Source: an uncultured Alphaproteobacteria bacterium (GTDB lineage Bacteria; Pseudomonadota; Alphaproteobacteria; Geminicoccales; Geminicoccaceae). Taken from it: a stretch of 49,719 nucleotides of DNA. Below are positions 43,122 through 49,719 of this stretch, in pieces (the first letter of the stretch is position 1; each line of letters begins with the position of its first letter). The DNA lies in NCBI GenBank assembly GCA_937926445.1, contig CALBAK010000029.1:1-49719 (forward strand), given 5' to 3'. The notes under the pieces were generated by a model. The model saw only the letters and a list, made by a program, of their open reading frames with translations. It was not told the DNA's origin and ran no database searches. Position numbers and translations under genes: made by a program.

Positions 43122-44852
43122 GTGGCGACCAACGAAGGCGACAGGCGCAGCCGGGCCTGGTTCGGCCGGCTCGACAAGAACGGCTTCATCCACCGGTCCT
43201 GGATGAAGAACCAGGGCTTCCCCGACCATCTGTTCGACGGCCGGCCGGTGATCGGTATCGCCAACACCTATTCCGAGCTCACCCCCTGCAACGCCCACTT
43301 CAAAGAGCTCGTCGAGTGGGTGAAGCGCGGTGTCTACGAGGCCGGCGGCTTCCCGCTCGAGTTCCCCGTCTTCTCGAACGGCGAATCGAACCTCCGCCCG
43401 ACCTCGATGCTCTACCGCAACTTGGCCGCGATGACGGTCGAGGAGGCGATCCGCGGCAATCCGATCGACGGGGTCGTGCTCTGCACCGGTTGCGACAAAA
43501 CCACACCCGCCCTTCTGATGGGCGCCGCCTCCTGTGACCTGCCCTCGATCGTGCTCAGCGGCGGGCCGATGCTCTCGGGCAACTACAAGGGCAAGCCGAT
43601 CGGCTCGGGCACCGATGTCTTCAAGTTCGCGGAGGCGGTCAAGGCCGGGGAGATGAGCCTCCAAGATTTCATGGAGGCCGAATCCTGCATGAGCCGCTCG
43701 GCCGGCCACTGCATGACCATGGGCACGGCTTCGACCATGAACGCGCTCGCCGAGGCGCTCGGCACGAGCCTGCCGGGCTCGGCCGCGATCCCGGCGGCCG
43801 ACGCCCGTCGCCGCCAGATCGCTCATCTCACGGGCATGCGTGCGGTCGCGATCGTCCGCGAAGATCTCCGCCTTTCGAAGATCCTGACGCGGGAGGCCTT
43901 CCAGAACGCGATCCGCGCCTGCGGCGCGCTCGGCGGCTCGACCAACGCCGTGATCCATCTCCTGGCGATCGCCGGGCGGGTGGGCGTGCCGCTCTCGCTC
44001 GAGGACTGGGACGCGTGGGGCAGGGGGGTGCCGACCCTGGTCGACCTCATGCCGTCCGGGCGGTTCCTCGCCGAGGACTTCTACTATGCGGGCGGCCTGC
44101 CCGCGGTGCTCCGCCGGCTGGGCGAACACGAGCTGCTTGTGAAGGACGCGCTCACGATCAACGGCAAGACGATCTGGGAGAACGTGAAGGACGCGCCTTG
44201 CTGGAACGAGGAAGTGATCCGCCCCTGGGACCGCCCGCTCGTGGTCGAAGGCGGGCTCGTCGTCCTGCGCGGCAACCTGGCGCCGAACGGAGCCGTGCTC
44301 AAGCCTTCCGCCGCTTCGCCACATCTCCTGCGCCACCGGGGCCGGGCGGTCGTGTTCGAGGACATCGACCATTACCACGCCCGGATCGCCGATCCGGCCC
44401 TCGAAGTCGACGAGACTTCGGTGCTGGTCCTCAAGAACTGCGGCCCCAAGGGCTATCCGGGCATGGCCGAGGTGGGGAACATGGGCCTGCCGCCCAAGCT
44501 CCTGCGGCGCGGCGTCAAGGACATGGTGCGGATCTCGGACGCCCGCATGTCCGGCACCGCCTACGGCACCGTGGTCCTCCATGTGGCCCCCGAAGCCGCG
44601 GCCGGCGGCCCGCTCGCGCTCGTGCGCGACGGCGACCAGGTCGAACTCGACGTGCCGGCCCGCCGCCTCGAGCTGAAGGTCGACGAGGAGGAGCTGGCCC
44701 GCCGTCGGGCGGCCTGGAGCCCTCCACCACCCGCCATGGCCTCGGGCTATTGGAAGCTCTACCACGACCATGTGCTGCAAGCCGACCGCGGCTGCGACTT
44801 CGACTTCCTCTCGGGCTGCCGCGGCGCCGCCCCGCCGCGCGACAGCCACTAG
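43122..44852 (+). CDS. IlvD/Edd-family dehydratase, probable sugar-acid dehydratase
   Basis: A 576-residue dehydratase. Iron-sulfur cysteines occur in TPCNAHF, LCTGCDKTTPALLM and MSRSAGHCMTMGTAST, and the conserved lysine/serine region is in GGSTNAVIHL. The start MATNEGDRRSRAWFG, followed by NGFIHRSWMKNQG, is typical of the arabonate/xylonate dehydratase branch rather than dihydroxyacid dehydratase (IlvD) or Edd. It would convert an aldonate to the 2-keto-3-deoxy acid. GTG at 43122 follows GGGAGACGAGC. A sugar ABC operon just downstream supports a sugar catabolic role. Confidence 0.87.
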   Translation: MATNEGDRRSRAWFGRLDKNGFIHRSWMKNQGFPDHLFDGRPVIGIANTYSELTPCNAHFKELVEWVKRGVYEAGGFPLEFPVFSNGESNLRPTSMLYRNLAAMTVEEAIRGNPIDGVVLCTGCDKTTPALLMGAASCDLPSIVLSGGPMLSGNYKGKPIGSGTDVFKFAEAVKAGEMSLQDFMEAESCMSRSAGHCMTMGTASTMNALAEALGTSLPGSAAIPAADARRRQIAHLTGMRAVAIVREDLRLSKILTREAFQNAIRACGALGGSTNAVIHLLAIAGRVGVPLSLEDWDAWGRGVPTLVDLMPSGRFLAEDFYYAGGLPAVLRRLGEHELLVKDALTINGKTIWENVKDAPCWNEEVIRPWDRPLVVEGGLVVLRGNLAPNGAVLKPSAASPHLLRHRGRAVVFEDIDHYHARIADPALEVDETSVLVLKNCGPKGYPGMAEVGNMGLPPKLLRRGVKDMVRISDARMSGTAYGTVVLHVAPEAAAGGPLALVRDGDQVELDVPARRLELKVDEEELARRRAAWSPPPPAMASGYWKLYHDHVLQADRGCDFDFLSGCRGAAPPRDSH

Positions 44853-44895
44853 CGAGCCGGCTCGGCCACCGCGAGCGACCGGCCGCTCGGCCGCT

Positions 44896-45036
44896 TCAGC
44901 CCGCCGCGAGCACCATGGCCAGAAGGTAGATGGCGAGCAGGGCCAGGAGCGTGCGGCCGAGCCGCGCGAGCAGCGTCGGCGGCAGCGGCCCGTCGAGCGC
45001 ACAGGGCGGCCGGATGAGGAAAAAGCACGGGTTCAT
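44896..45036 (-). CDS. Possible small single-span membrane protein
   Basis: A 46-residue frame with a hydrophobic C-terminal half (ARLGRTLLALLAIYLLAMVL) that would make one transmembrane helix, preceded by a Pro/Cys-rich start (MNPCFFLIRPPC). Codons carry G or C in the third position, as in real genes here. No good Shine-Dalgarno precedes the ATG and no homologue is known to me. It lies between the dehydratase (end 44852) and the divergent ABC ATPase (45171). Confidence 0.33.
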   Translation of the reverse strand: MNPCFFLIRPPCALDGPLPPTLLARLGRTLLALLAIYLLAMVLAAG

Positions 45037-45170
45037 GAGGAGCTTGTAACCGAAGCCGCGGCCGCTGTCAGCCGCTCCGCGCCTTCGCCTTTACCGTGCC
45101 GAACTCGCGTGTGTGCTTCGGCAGCACAAGGGGATCGTCGTCGATCACGGCCGACGCCCGAGGGAGGCGG

Positions 45171-45914
45171 ATGTTGGCGGTCCTGGAGCTTCGGGGCATC
45201 ACGAAGCATTTCGGCGCGATCGAAGTGCTGCGCGGGGTCGACCTCAGGCTCGAATCGGGCGAAGTTCCGGGGCTCGTGGGCGACAACGGCGCCGGCAAAT
45301 CCACCCTCGTCAAGATCATCGCCGGGAACTTCCCGCCGACCTCGGGCGAAATCCTGATCGATGGCGTTCCGCGGCATTTCCACAAACCGGTCGACGCCCG
45401 GGCCCGGAGCATCGAGGTCGTCTATCAGGACCTGACCTTGTGCGACAACATGAGTGCGGGGAAGAACGTCTATCTCGGGCGGGAAATTCGAAAGACGTTC
45501 GGACCTATAGACCTCGTCGAATTCAAGAAGATCTTCGAGCGCGCGGCCGAGCTCTTCAAGGAGCTGAAGTCCGAGACCCTGCCCAAGGACCTCGTTCGGC
45601 AGATGTCGGGCGGCCAGCGCCAAGCGGTGGCGATCGCGCGGACCCGGCTCTCCGACCCCAAATCCGTACGCATGGACGAGCCCACGGCTGCGATCAGCGT
45701 CCGCCAAGTGGCCGAAGTGCTCGATCTCATCCGCCGTCTCGAGGACACCGGCCATGCGGTGATCCTGATCAGCCACCGCATGCCGGACGTGTTCGCGGTC
45801 TGCACCCGGGTCATGGTCTTGCGGCGCGGTACCCGCGTCGCCGACAAGCCGATCGCCACCACCTCGCCGGAGGAGGTCACGGGCTTCGTCACCGGCGCGA
45901 TCGCCACCGCTTGA
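45171..45914 (+). CDS. Sugar ABC transporter ATPase, half-size CUT2/FrcA type
   Basis: A 247-residue single ATPase domain. Walker A GDNGAGKST is at 37-45, the signature MSGGQRQAVAIAR at 145-157 and Walker B at KSVRMDEPTA with Asp169/Glu170, then a His switch in LISHRM. CUT2 systems such as RbsA have two fused ATPases of about 500 residues; this half-size type is like FrcA. Oddities: Arg167 stands where Walker B normally has a hydrophobic residue, Arg159 in ARTRLS replaces a usual Leu, and EVPGLVGDN has Pro where Leu is common. The frame is intact, but its partner genes are broken, so it may also be decaying. ATG follows GAGGGAGGCGG. Confidence 0.82.
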   Translation: MLAVLELRGITKHFGAIEVLRGVDLRLESGEVPGLVGDNGAGKSTLVKIIAGNFPPTSGEILIDGVPRHFHKPVDARARSIEVVYQDLTLCDNMSAGKNVYLGREIRKTFGPIDLVEFKKIFERAAELFKELKSETLPKDLVRQMSGGQRQAVAIARTRLSDPKSVRMDEPTAAISVRQVAEVLDLIRRLEDTGHAVILISHRMPDVFAVCTRVMVLRRGTRVADKPIATTSPEEVTGFVTGAIATA

Positions 45915-45931
45915 GCGCGTCCGGAGCCGCG

Positions 45932-46977
45932 ATGCAGTCCGCCCGACCGGTCCAGACCAGCGTCGAGATCGAAGAGGTGACCCGGCTCGAGGAACGCGGT
46001 CTCCTCGCCCGGAGCCTCGCCAACCAGGCCTTCTGGGTGACCTTGACCGTGGCGCTGATCTGCGTCGCCACCGCCTGGTACGAGCCGGTCACTTTCCCGA
46101 CCCGCGACAACTTTTTCAACATCACGCGCAACTTCGCACCGATCGGTATCATGGCGATGGGGGTGACCGCCGTGATCTTGACCCGCGGGATCGATCTCTC
46201 GGTGGGCTCGATGATGGCGCTCGTCGGCATCGCCACCGCCCGGCTGCTCGAGGCCGGGATGCCCTGGTGGATCGGGATGGCAGCCGGCTCGCCGTGGGCT
46301 GTGCCGCCGGTGCGGTCAACGGCGTGCTCGTCGCTTACTCCAAGTTGCCGCCCTTCGTCGTCACGCTCGGCACGCTCTCGATCTACCGTTCGCTCGCGGT
46401 CGTGCTGTCGGAGAACCGGATCATCTGCGATTTCGGGCCCGGCGGCGAAGCCTTCAAAGAGATCGGCGGCGGCCAGGTCGGCTTGCCCTGGTTCGACGGC
46501 ACGGCCTTCTGTCTGTCGCACCAGTTCCTCGTGTTCGTGCTCTTGACCTTGGGCTTCGGCTTCGTGTTCCGCGCCGTGCCATGGGGCCGCTATCTCTTCG
46601 CTATCGGCGGCAACGAGCAGGCTGCACGACCGACAGGTATCCCGGTCGACCGAATCAAGCTGCAGGCCTACATGGTCTGCGGGCTCGCGACCGCGATCGC
46701 CGCCCTCATGCTCACGGGTTACAACGGCTCGGCCAGCAACGGCATGGGCCGGACCTGGGAGCTCTACGTCATCGCCGCCGCGGTGATCGGCGGCACCAAC
46801 CTGATGGGCGGCGAGGGCGCAGCTTATGGCGGCTTCATCGGCGCCGCGCTCATCTTCCTGATCTGCAGCAGCCTGATCATGTTCGGGGTCGACGCCAATT
46901 GGTACGATCTCTTCGTCGGGCTGTTCATCATCCTCGCGGTCCTTTTCGAAAGGATCCGCGGACGGAGCCGCGGCTAG
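45932..46977 (+). pseudogene. Sugar ABC transporter permease (CUT2), one-base frameshift
   Basis: The permease homology starts with the ATG at 45932 and runs through NFAPIGIMAMGVTAVILTRGIDLSVGSM. The reading frame then fails near 46286-46288: the original frame goes on into nonsense, while the neighbouring frame, read from about 46288, gives LAVGCAAGAVNGVLVAY and continues with normal permease sequence to the TAG at 46975-46977. One missing base between GCCGG and CTCGCC restores the reading. The C-terminal part contains GGNEQAARPTGIPVDRIK, the conserved loop of BPD_transp_2 permeases. No alternative start would give a working protein. Confidence 0.9.
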
Positions 46978-47020
46978 CCAGCTGCGGAATGCAAAAGCGA
47001 GTCCATCGGGAGGCCATGTG

Positions 47021-47915
47021 ATGCTCGAGAAGTTGTTGCTCGCCACCGCGGCGGTCGCCGCGACCGCGTTCGTCGGCGGTCAGGACGCCCTGGCCCAGGG
47101 AAAGAAACTCGTGATCGCACTCGTCCCGAAGAACGTGAACAACCCGTTCTTCGACCAGGCGCGCGACGGCTGCAAGAAGGCCGAGAAAGAGCTCGCCGGC
47201 AAGATCGAATGACTCTATGTCGGCCCCGGCGAGCACGGCGGTGGCGAAGAGCAAGTTCAGATAGTCAACGACCTGATCCGGCGCAAAGTCGACGGGCTCG
47301 TGGTCTCGCCGTCGAACGCGGCTGCCATGGCGGTAGCACTGGCCGAGGCCAAGGAAGCCGGGATCCCGGTGCTGAACGATCTGCATCCAGTCGGGTGGTG
47401 CGGCGGCCGCGAACCACAACGAGCGCATGCAGGGCATCCGCGACACGCTCTCGGGCAAGAAGTCGGACAAGGCGCCGGGCGAGCGGCTCACGGGCCAGGG
47501 CGGCTGGACCGAGATCGCCGGCTGCCCGCTCTACACCGACGACGACTTCAACCGCGCGGTCCAGCAGATGGAGGACGTGCTCGCCAAGAACCCCAATCTC
47601 GACGCCTTCGTGCCGACCGGCGGCTTCCCGCAGTTCGTGCCCGACGCCTACCGGCGGGTCGCCTCCAAGCACAAGGACCGGATCGCCTCGAAGTCGCTGG
47701 TGCTCGTGGTCGCCGACACCCTTCCCGTGCAGATGAAGCTCATGGAAGAGGGTCTCTCGCTCGGCCAGGTCGGCCAGCGGCCCTTCGAGATGGGCTACAA
47801 GACCATGTATTTCATGGTCGATATCATCGAGAACAAGAAGATGCCGGCCGATCCGACCTACACCGATCTCGACAAGTGCACGCCCGAGACCATCAAGACC
47901 TGCATCGGCGGCTGA
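47021..47915 (+). pseudogene. Sugar ABC transporter periplasmic binding protein, doubly broken
   Basis: A periplasmic sugar-binding protein (Peripla_BP_4 type). The first 63 codons encode a signal peptide and KKLVIALVPKNVNNPFFDQA, then a TGA stops the frame at 47210-47212. The same frame continues as LYVGPGEHGGGEEQVQIV to about 47380 and then breaks; the rest is in the next frame, starting CIQSGGAAAANHNERM at 47382 and ending normally at 47915. Between PVLND and CIQSGG the family has roughly 35-40 more residues, so an internal deletion of about 110-120 bases that also shifts the frame is likely. Both faults together make function impossible. GTG at 47018 or ATG at 47021 follows GGGAGG. Confidence 0.9.
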
Positions 47916-47946
47916 TCGCGGCCGATCGCACTCCGACTCGAACCGC

Positions 47947-47974
47947 GACGCCCCCGGGTAGCCCCGGGGGCGTC
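47947..47974. terminator. Perfect 12-base inverted repeat between convergent genes
   Basis: GACGCCCCCGGG (47947-47958) pairs with CCCGGGGGCGTC (47963-47974) around a four-base loop. It lies between the end of the sugar-binding pseudogene and the end of the ChbG/HpnK gene, so a bidirectional transcription stop fits. No U-tract follows on either strand, which makes an intrinsic terminator atypical. Confidence 0.5.
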
Positions 47975-47978
47975 CGCG

Positions 47979-48854
47979 TCACGAGGGCGTCGATATCGCG
48001 ACTCGCGCGCCGACCGGTGTCCCGTCGAAGCGCGCGAGGTAGACGCCCGCACGGGCGAGATCTTCGAGGAAACCCGCGCTCGCGAGATAGCGCAGCTCGT
48101 CTTCGCGCCTTCGGGTCAGGGGGTCGCGCGCCTCGAGTTCGCGGTCGACCCGGCCGGGATGGCACATCACGAGCGGCCGCTCGCCCGGGCCCCAGAAGAA
48201 GCGGTGGAACTCGTCCCGACAGCCGGGGCCCGGCGCGAACGTGGTCGCACCCCGGAAGCTGTCGTTGGTGAAAACCCCGGCCCGGGCCGCCTGCCGGTGC
48301 AACCCGCGACCCGCGAGCGCGAGCACGAGCGCTTTACGCCACGCACCGCCCCGGCGGAGGATCGCGCCCAGGGGCTCGTAGAGACTCCGCACATAGACGG
48401 GCCGGTCGCGGCCGATGCGCGCGGCCGTGGCCAACACGGCCTCGCACACGCCGGGCAGCACGTGCACGTGCTGATGGCCGTCGATGAAGTCCGGCGGTCG
48501 GCCGAGCGCGGCTTCGAACGCCTGGAGCTGCCGCTCGAGCTGCTCGGCCGCCTCGGCGCGAGCGGCGTGGTGGAAGCGCAGGAGCCGAGCGAGGCGGGGA
48601 AGGGGCGGCAACCGGCCCTCTGGAGCGAGCCGGGGTGCCTCGCCGAGGGGCTCCTGGTCGGTGAGCGTCAGATGCAGGCCCGTGTCGATGCGATCGAGCC
48701 GGGGCCGCAGCCTGGAGGCGGCCGCGGACCAGCGGGCGAGACCGGTCATGCAGGAGACCGCCGAGAGCCGGCCGGCTTCGACGAGCTCGAGGATCCCCTC
48801 GTCCACCCCCGGCGCGAGGCCGTAATCGTCGGCACACAGCACGAGCGGGCGCAC
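47979..48854 (-). CDS. ChbG/HpnK-family carbohydrate or hopanoid deacetylase
   Basis: A 291-residue YdjC/ChbG/HpnK protein. The metal site is formed by LCADDYGLAPGVDEGI near the N-terminus, GLHLTLTD and DGHQHVHVLPGV. The family removes acetyl groups from chitooligosaccharides (ChbG) or an N-acetylglucosaminyl-hopanoid (HpnK). It is divergent from a GT2 glycosyltransferase, and such pairs often act on a lipid-linked amino sugar. GTG at 48854 immediately precedes the conserved RPLVLCADDYG; no better start in frame has homology. Hopanoid genes are not in view, so the substrate stays open. Confidence 0.86.
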   Translation of the reverse strand: MRPLVLCADDYGLAPGVDEGILELVEAGRLSAVSCMTGLARWSAAASRLRPRLDRIDTGLHLTLTDQEPLGEAPRLAPEGRLPPLPRLARLLRFHHAARAEAAEQLERQLQAFEAALGRPPDFIDGHQHVHVLPGVCEAVLATAARIGRDRPVYVRSLYEPLGAILRRGGAWRKALVLALAGRGLHRQAARAGVFTNDSFRGATTFAPGPGCRDEFHRFFWGPGERPLVMCHPGRVDRELEARDPLTRRREDELRYLASAGFLEDLARAGVYLARFDGTPVGARVAISTPS

Positions 48855-48944
48855 GCCGGCCGGCCGCCCCGGGGACGGGGGCCATTGACCAGGGGGCTCC
48901 GCTGCGGAAACCTGTGGCAAGGAAGCCCTCGGTCGCGGGTGGCG

Positions 48945-49719
48945 ATGCGTCAGGTCGAGCTCTCGGTCATCGTGCCGATGCGCAACGAGGCGCGCAACCT
49001 GGGGGCGCTGTTCGACCGTCTGCGCCCGGTGCTCGATCGGCTGGACCTGCCGGCCGAGGTGATCTGCGTCGACGACGGCAGCACGGATGCGACCGCCGCG
49101 ATACTCAAGCTCGCCCACGCGGCCGACCCGCGCGTCAAGGCCATTTCGTTGAGCCGCAATTTCGGCAAAGAGGTCGCGCTCGCGGCGGGGTTGCACGAGG
49201 CGCGGGGCCGGGCCGCGGTGCTCATGGACGCCGACCTGCAACACCCGCCCGAGCTGATCGAGCGTTTCGTCGAGCTGTGGCGCGAGGGCTACGAGATGGT
49301 CTACGCACAGCGACGCGACCGCAACGCCGACGGTCCGCTCCGGCGCTGGCTCTCGACGGCGTTCTACCGGCTGTTTGCGATCGTGGGTCAGACGGAGCTG
49401 CCGCCCGGGGCGGGCGACTTCCGCCTTCTCGACCGCAAGGTGATCGACGCCTTGAACGCGATAGAGGAGCGGTCCCGCTTCACCAAGGGCCTCTATTCCT
49501 GGGTCGGTTTCCGGCAGGTGGGCGTGCCCTACGACGTTCCCGAGCGCACCGACGGCCGTTCCCGCTTCGGCCTGCTCTCCCTCTGGCGCCACGCGGTCGA
49601 CGGAATCACCGCCTTCAGTACCATCCCCTTGCGGGTCTGGTCTTATCTCGGGCTGCTCGTCTCCTCGGTGGCGCTCGGTTACGGCTGCTACATCATCGTC
49701 CGTACCGTGCTCTACGGCA
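48945..49719 (+). CDS. GT2 glycosyltransferase, polyprenyl-phosphate type, 3'-truncated by window edge
   Basis: The first 258 residues of a family 2 glycosyltransferase. The nucleotide-binding motif VDDGSTDAT and the DADLQHPP metal site (D-x-D) are clear, and SRNFGKEVALAAG is characteristic of the DPM1/GtrB/ArnC branch that moves a sugar to polyprenyl phosphate. Hydrophobic segments (YLGLLVSSVALGYGCYI) begin near the end, as in membrane-anchored members. ATG at 48945 is used; a GTG at 48939 would add two residues. The stop lies beyond the window. Confidence 0.88.
   Translation, partial: MRQVELSVIVPMRNEARNLGALFDRLRPVLDRLDLPAEVICVDDGSTDATAAILKLAHAADPRVKAISLSRNFGKEVALAAGLHEARGRAAVLMDADLQHPPELIERFVELWREGYEMVYAQRRDRNADGPLRRWLSTAFYRLFAIVGQTELPPGAGDFRLLDRKVIDALNAIEERSRFTKGLYSWVGFRQVGVPYDVPERTDGRSRFGLLSLWRHAVDGITAFSTIPLRVWSYLGLLVSSVALGYGCYIIVRTVLYG

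Noticed and set aside
41946-45002. Minus-strand frame of 1018 codons opposite the MFS and dehydratase genes.
   Set aside because: Both plus-strand genes are well-supported families; the antisense frame has low-complexity His/Arg/Glu-rich composition and no domain.
47207-47215. TGA in the sugar-binding protein as a selenocysteine codon; related proteins seem to have Cys at this place.
   Set aside because: The same gene carries a frame-shifting deletion 170 bases later and the permease is frameshifted, so loss of function explains the stop more simply. No convincing SECIS hairpin follows.

Overview
The window is very GC-rich chromosomal DNA from an alphaproteobacterium. The evidence is an AspRS of the non-discriminating type with the N-terminus MHRYRTH, a DnaE2, a DUF1244 protein, a Caulobacter-type ceramide cluster and a xoxF locus. 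The exact order is uncertain; a Rhodospirillales or Geminicoccales-like methylotroph would fit. Genes are tightly packed, GTG and TTG starts are common, and many stop/start pairs overlap. No rRNA, tRNA, CRISPR array, insertion sequence or phage gene was seen.

Region 1 (1-4.3 kb): the 3' part of dnaE2, a metallo-beta-lactamase-fold hydrolase and a small secreted protein. Region 2 (4.3-16.5 kb), the centrepiece: two convergent operons whose stop codons are 2 bases apart (8587/8590). The plus-strand operon encodes an acyl-ACP/AMP ligase, a CerR-like reductase, an acyl carrier protein and serine palmitoyltransferase. The minus-strand operon encodes a fatty-acid hydroxylase, a GNAT ceramide synthase (bCerS type), a MobA-like nucleotidyltransferase, a metallophosphoesterase, an LptF/LptG pair, a diacylglycerol-kinase-family lipid kinase (CpgB type) and a pol-beta-like nucleotidyltransferase. 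Together they look like a complete route to a hydroxylated, head-group-decorated sphingolipid with its own LptFG-type export permease. A three-part glycosyltransferase/methyltransferase-like/ELM1 fusion and an MsbA-like ABC transporter follow (16.7-20.8 kb) and may extend it.

Region 3 (20.9-29.9 kb): a PerM/AI-2E permease, an LtnD-like dehydrogenase and a GYD protein, then a lanthanide-type methanol dehydrogenase locus. xoxF and a DUF3280-like gene run on the plus strand. Facing them is a minus-strand operon of periplasmic proteins: two unknowns, a small Cys-containing protein, xoxG, xoxJ, and a pentapeptide-repeat gene split by one amber codon.

Region 4 (29.9-40.1 kb): a nitrilase-family amidase, aspS, a small Gly/Asn-rich secreted protein, an orphan peptide-binding protein, an M16 peptidase, a flavin dehydrogenase and a DUF1244 protein. 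Region 5 (40.2-49.7 kb): sugar/organic-acid metabolism (cupin, tartrate-dehydrogenase-like enzyme, MFS exporter, IlvD/Edd sugar-acid dehydratase). It also holds a half-size CUT2 sugar ABC operon in decay: the ATPase is intact, the permease carries a one-base frameshift, and the binding protein carries an in-frame TGA plus an internal deletion. The window ends with a ChbG/HpnK deacetylase divergent from a GT2 glycosyltransferase cut by the edge.
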